6,700 bases of DNA from Arcobacter sp. Its GTDB lineage: Bacteria; Campylobacterota; Campylobacteria; Campylobacterales; Arcobacteraceae. The position numbers were made by a program, and so were the translations under genes. Below, in pieces: positions 5,069 to 6,700 of the stretch (the stretch's first letter is position 1; each line of letters opens with the position of its first letter). The notes beneath the pieces are model-generated. The model did not search any database. It was not told where the DNA came from and worked only from the letters and a program-made list of their open reading frames with translations. Location of the stretch: the NCBI GenBank assembly GCA_030635995.1, contig DAOVXU010000092.1, positions 1 to 6,700 of the forward strand. Direction: 5' to 3'.

Positions 5069-5857
5069 ATGAATCTATTATCTACTTATAATACGAAAAA
5101 AATAACTACCGATGAGCCTATTTTGCTATTTGAAGAAGGTGATTATAAGATATATTGGTTAGGTCTTGAACAAGATACAGCTTTTAGATGTAATGTTTAT
5201 ATGATTTGTGATGGGGATGAATATATTATAGTAGATCCTGGAAGTCGTACTCACTTTGATGTTGTAAAAAATAAAGTTGCACAAATTACAGATCTAAAGA
5301 ATGTTAAAGCACTTATTGTATCTCATCAAGATCCAGATGTAGGTGCTTCTTTTGTTGATTGGTTGGAATTTAATAAAGAGATGTTAATAATTAGTTCTGG
5401 AAGAACAAATGTATTACTCCCCCATTATGGTGCTAGTGGATATAATTTTTATGATATATCTGAAAATAATACATATACTTTTAAAAGTGGTAAAATTTTA
5501 GAATTTATTGAATCTCCATTTTTACATTTTGCAGGAGCATTTACCACTTTAGATAAAACTGCAAATTTTCTATTTTCTAGTGATATTTGGGCTGCTCTTG
5601 ATATTGATTGGAAATTGGTTGTAGATAAAGATGAGTTTATATTGCATGAGACTTACATGGATCTATTTCATATAGATTATATGGCTTCAAATATTGCTGC
5701 AAGAGGATTTGTAAGAAGATTGGATGGAAAGAGAATAGATGCGATTTTACCTCAACATGGTTCATTGATAAATGGTACTAATGTTCAAGATGCTCTTGAT
5801 TATCTTGAAAATTTACAATGTGGTATAGATATTATATATAGTGATTTAAAGGATTAG
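5069..5857 (+). CDS. ODP-like di-iron metallo-beta-lactamase-fold protein (putative O2/redox sensor)
   Basis: The 262-residue soluble protein resembles the beta-lactamase-like domain of FprA/flavodiiron proteins but has no flavodoxin domain. Candidate metal ligands are H86, D88 and D90 in 'SHQDPDVGAS', H153 in 'SPFLHFAGAF', D172 in 'LFSSDIWAA' and H230 in 'PQHGS'. In classical FprA the first cluster is HxExDH; here Glu is Asp and the final His is Val91, so the site is unusual. The oxygen-binding di-iron protein (ODP) family, known from a Treponema denticola chemotaxis sensor, is the closest group I recognise. A hydrolase or a flavodiiron-type reductase partner is less likely, as there is no flavin domain. 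It has AAAAGG at 5056-5061. The stop lies 3 bases before the start of a cytosolic histidine kinase gene, suggesting that the two proteins work together. Confidence 0.75.
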   Translation: MNLLSTYNTKKITTDEPILLFEEGDYKIYWLGLEQDTAFRCNVYMICDGDEYIIVDPGSRTHFDVVKNKVAQITDLKNVKALIVSHQDPDVGASFVDWLEFNKEMLIISSGRTNVLLPHYGASGYNFYDISENNTYTFKSGKILEFIESPFLHFAGAFTTLDKTANFLFSSDIWAALDIDWKLVVDKDEFILHETYMDLFHIDYMASNIAARGFVRRLDGKRIDAILPQHGSLINGTNVQDALDYLENLQCGIDIIYSDLKD

Positions 5858-5860
5858 CTG

Positions 5861-6700
5861 ATGCAGTCAAGTGAAGAGTTGAAAGATGAGATAGTAAGAT
5901 TAAATAAAAAAGTTGATCTATTAACTCAAGCTGTTCATCAAGGTCGTACAATTAAATTAAAATTTAACGAATCAACTAAACTCCTTAAAGCAAAAGATAA
6001 AGAATTAAAAGATTTAAATAGTTCATTGGAACAAAGAGTTAAAGATGAAGTTGAGGCAAATCGTGCTAAAGAGGAGATGTTAAATCATCAGTCAAAGATG
6101 GCTGCTATGGGTGAGATGATAGGTAATATTGCCCATCAATGGAGACAACCTTTAAGTGTAATATCTACCGCCGCAAGTGGTGTTATGATGCAAAAAGAGT
6201 ATGATATACTTACTGATAAGATACTAAATAGTTCTTTAGAGATGATTGTAAAAAGTACACAATTTCTATCTCAAACTATTGATGACTTTAGAACATTTTT
6301 TCAATCAAATAAAGAAAAATATGATTTTCCAGCATATCGTCCAATTAAAAAAGCACTATCTATGGTGGAGGCATCATTTAAAAATAATAATATTGAATTG
6401 ATTTTAAATTTAGATGAAACATTAGTTATAAATGGATTTGAAAATGAGTTTATACAGGGTTTAATAAATATTCTTAATAATGCTAGAGATGCTTTAAAAT
6501 CAAATATAAAGGATGATTCAGAGAGATTTATTTTTATAAATTTATATAAAGAAGATAGTTATAGTGTAATTACTATAAAAGATAATGCAGGTGGAATTCC
6601 TCAAGATATAATTAAAAAAGTGTTTGATCCATATTTTACAACAAAACATAAATCACAAGGTACAGGGATAGGTTTATATATGACAAATGAGATTATGGTA
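5861..6700 (+). CDS. Cytosolic sensor histidine kinase, 3' end beyond window
   Basis: 280 codons are present and the frame is still open at the window edge. Residues 1 to about 75 are a charged, heptad-like coiled coil with no membrane segment and no PAS, GAF or other sensor domain. The dimerisation/phosphotransfer helix follows: 'MGEMIGNIAHQWRQPLSVI' in 83-101, with H92 the predicted phosphorylated histidine. The ATPase domain shows the N-box 'NILNNARDAL' (203-212), the G1 box 'DNAGGIP' (241-247), the F-box 'FDPYFTTK' (255-262) and the G2 box 'GTGIGL' (267-272). Little more than the last part of the ATPase domain should be missing. The start at ATG 5861 has AAAGGA at 5848-5853, within the end of the upstream gene, so translation is probably coupled. 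With no sensor of its own, it probably takes its input from the ODP-like protein. No response regulator gene is visible; one may lie downstream. Confidence 0.9.
   Translation, partial: MQSSEELKDEIVRLNKKVDLLTQAVHQGRTIKLKFNESTKLLKAKDKELKDLNSSLEQRVKDEVEANRAKEEMLNHQSKMAAMGEMIGNIAHQWRQPLSVISTAASGVMMQKEYDILTDKILNSSLEMIVKSTQFLSQTIDDFRTFFQSNKEKYDFPAYRPIKKALSMVEASFKNNNIELILNLDETLVINGFENEFIQGLINILNNARDALKSNIKDDSERFIFINLYKEDSYSVITIKDNAGGIPQDIIKKVFDPYFTTKHKSQGTGIGLYMTNEIMV

Noticed and set aside
5069..5857. A hydrolytic metallo-beta-lactamase such as glyoxalase II
   Set aside because: The HxHxDH signature of those hydrolases is absent (HQDPDV instead), and the 'SPFLHFAGAF' and 'LFSSDIWAA' blocks resemble the flavodiiron/ODP branch.
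1..6700. CRISPR array, prophage or toxin-antitoxin system
   Set aside because: No regularly spaced direct repeats, phage-type genes or small toxin/antitoxin-like pairs were visible; most of the window is housekeeping genes.

Overview
The window is AT-rich and densely packed. Protein content points to Campylobacterota, most likely the Arcobacter group: an NavAb-like one-repeat cation channel, a histidine kinase with the 'IAHQWRQPL' H-box common in that phylum, and short leaders with AAGG-type ribosome binding sites. This placement is an inference from protein style; no rRNA is present.

Layout. 1-210 is the 3' end of typA/bipA, closed by a clear intrinsic terminator (229-262). A three-gene plus-strand run follows: a YchJ-type SEC-C protein (283-693), a one-repeat voltage-gated cation channel with an acidic, calcium-channel-like filter (703-1515, TTG start), and an IscU/NifU-type Fe-S scaffold lacking the first canonical cysteine (1508-1969, overlapping the channel by 8 bases). 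The 161-base gap that follows is not empty. Its minus strand carries the small signal recognition particle RNA (about 2077 to 1974) with its own TATAAT box. cbiB/cobD (2131-2991) faces away from it and overlaps rsmI (2980-3801, minus) tail to tail by 12 bases. rsmI lies behind rpmE (3818-4018, minus).

The 280-base gap 4019-4298 separates divergent rpmE and cdsA. It holds a perfect 27-bp inverted repeat with a 21-nt loop, a second weaker hairpin, and promoter-like boxes at both edges. cdsA is best started at 4299, because a good Shine-Dalgarno lies just before it and a TATAAT box lies inside the longer reading frame. cdsA is followed at close spacing by an ODP-like metallo-beta-lactamase-fold protein (5069-5857) and a soluble histidine kinase (5861 to the window edge, incomplete).

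How the genes work together. Most are housekeeping: translation (typA, rpmE, rsmI), protein targeting (SRP RNA), phospholipid synthesis (cdsA), corrinoid synthesis (cbiB). The two accessory themes are the predicted Ca2+-preferring channel beside an atypical Fe-S scaffold, and the putative di-iron sensor protein paired with a cytosolic kinase that has no sensor domain of its own. The second pair looks like a split oxygen/redox two-component sensor. No CRISPR array, complete insertion sequence, tRNA or rRNA was seen.
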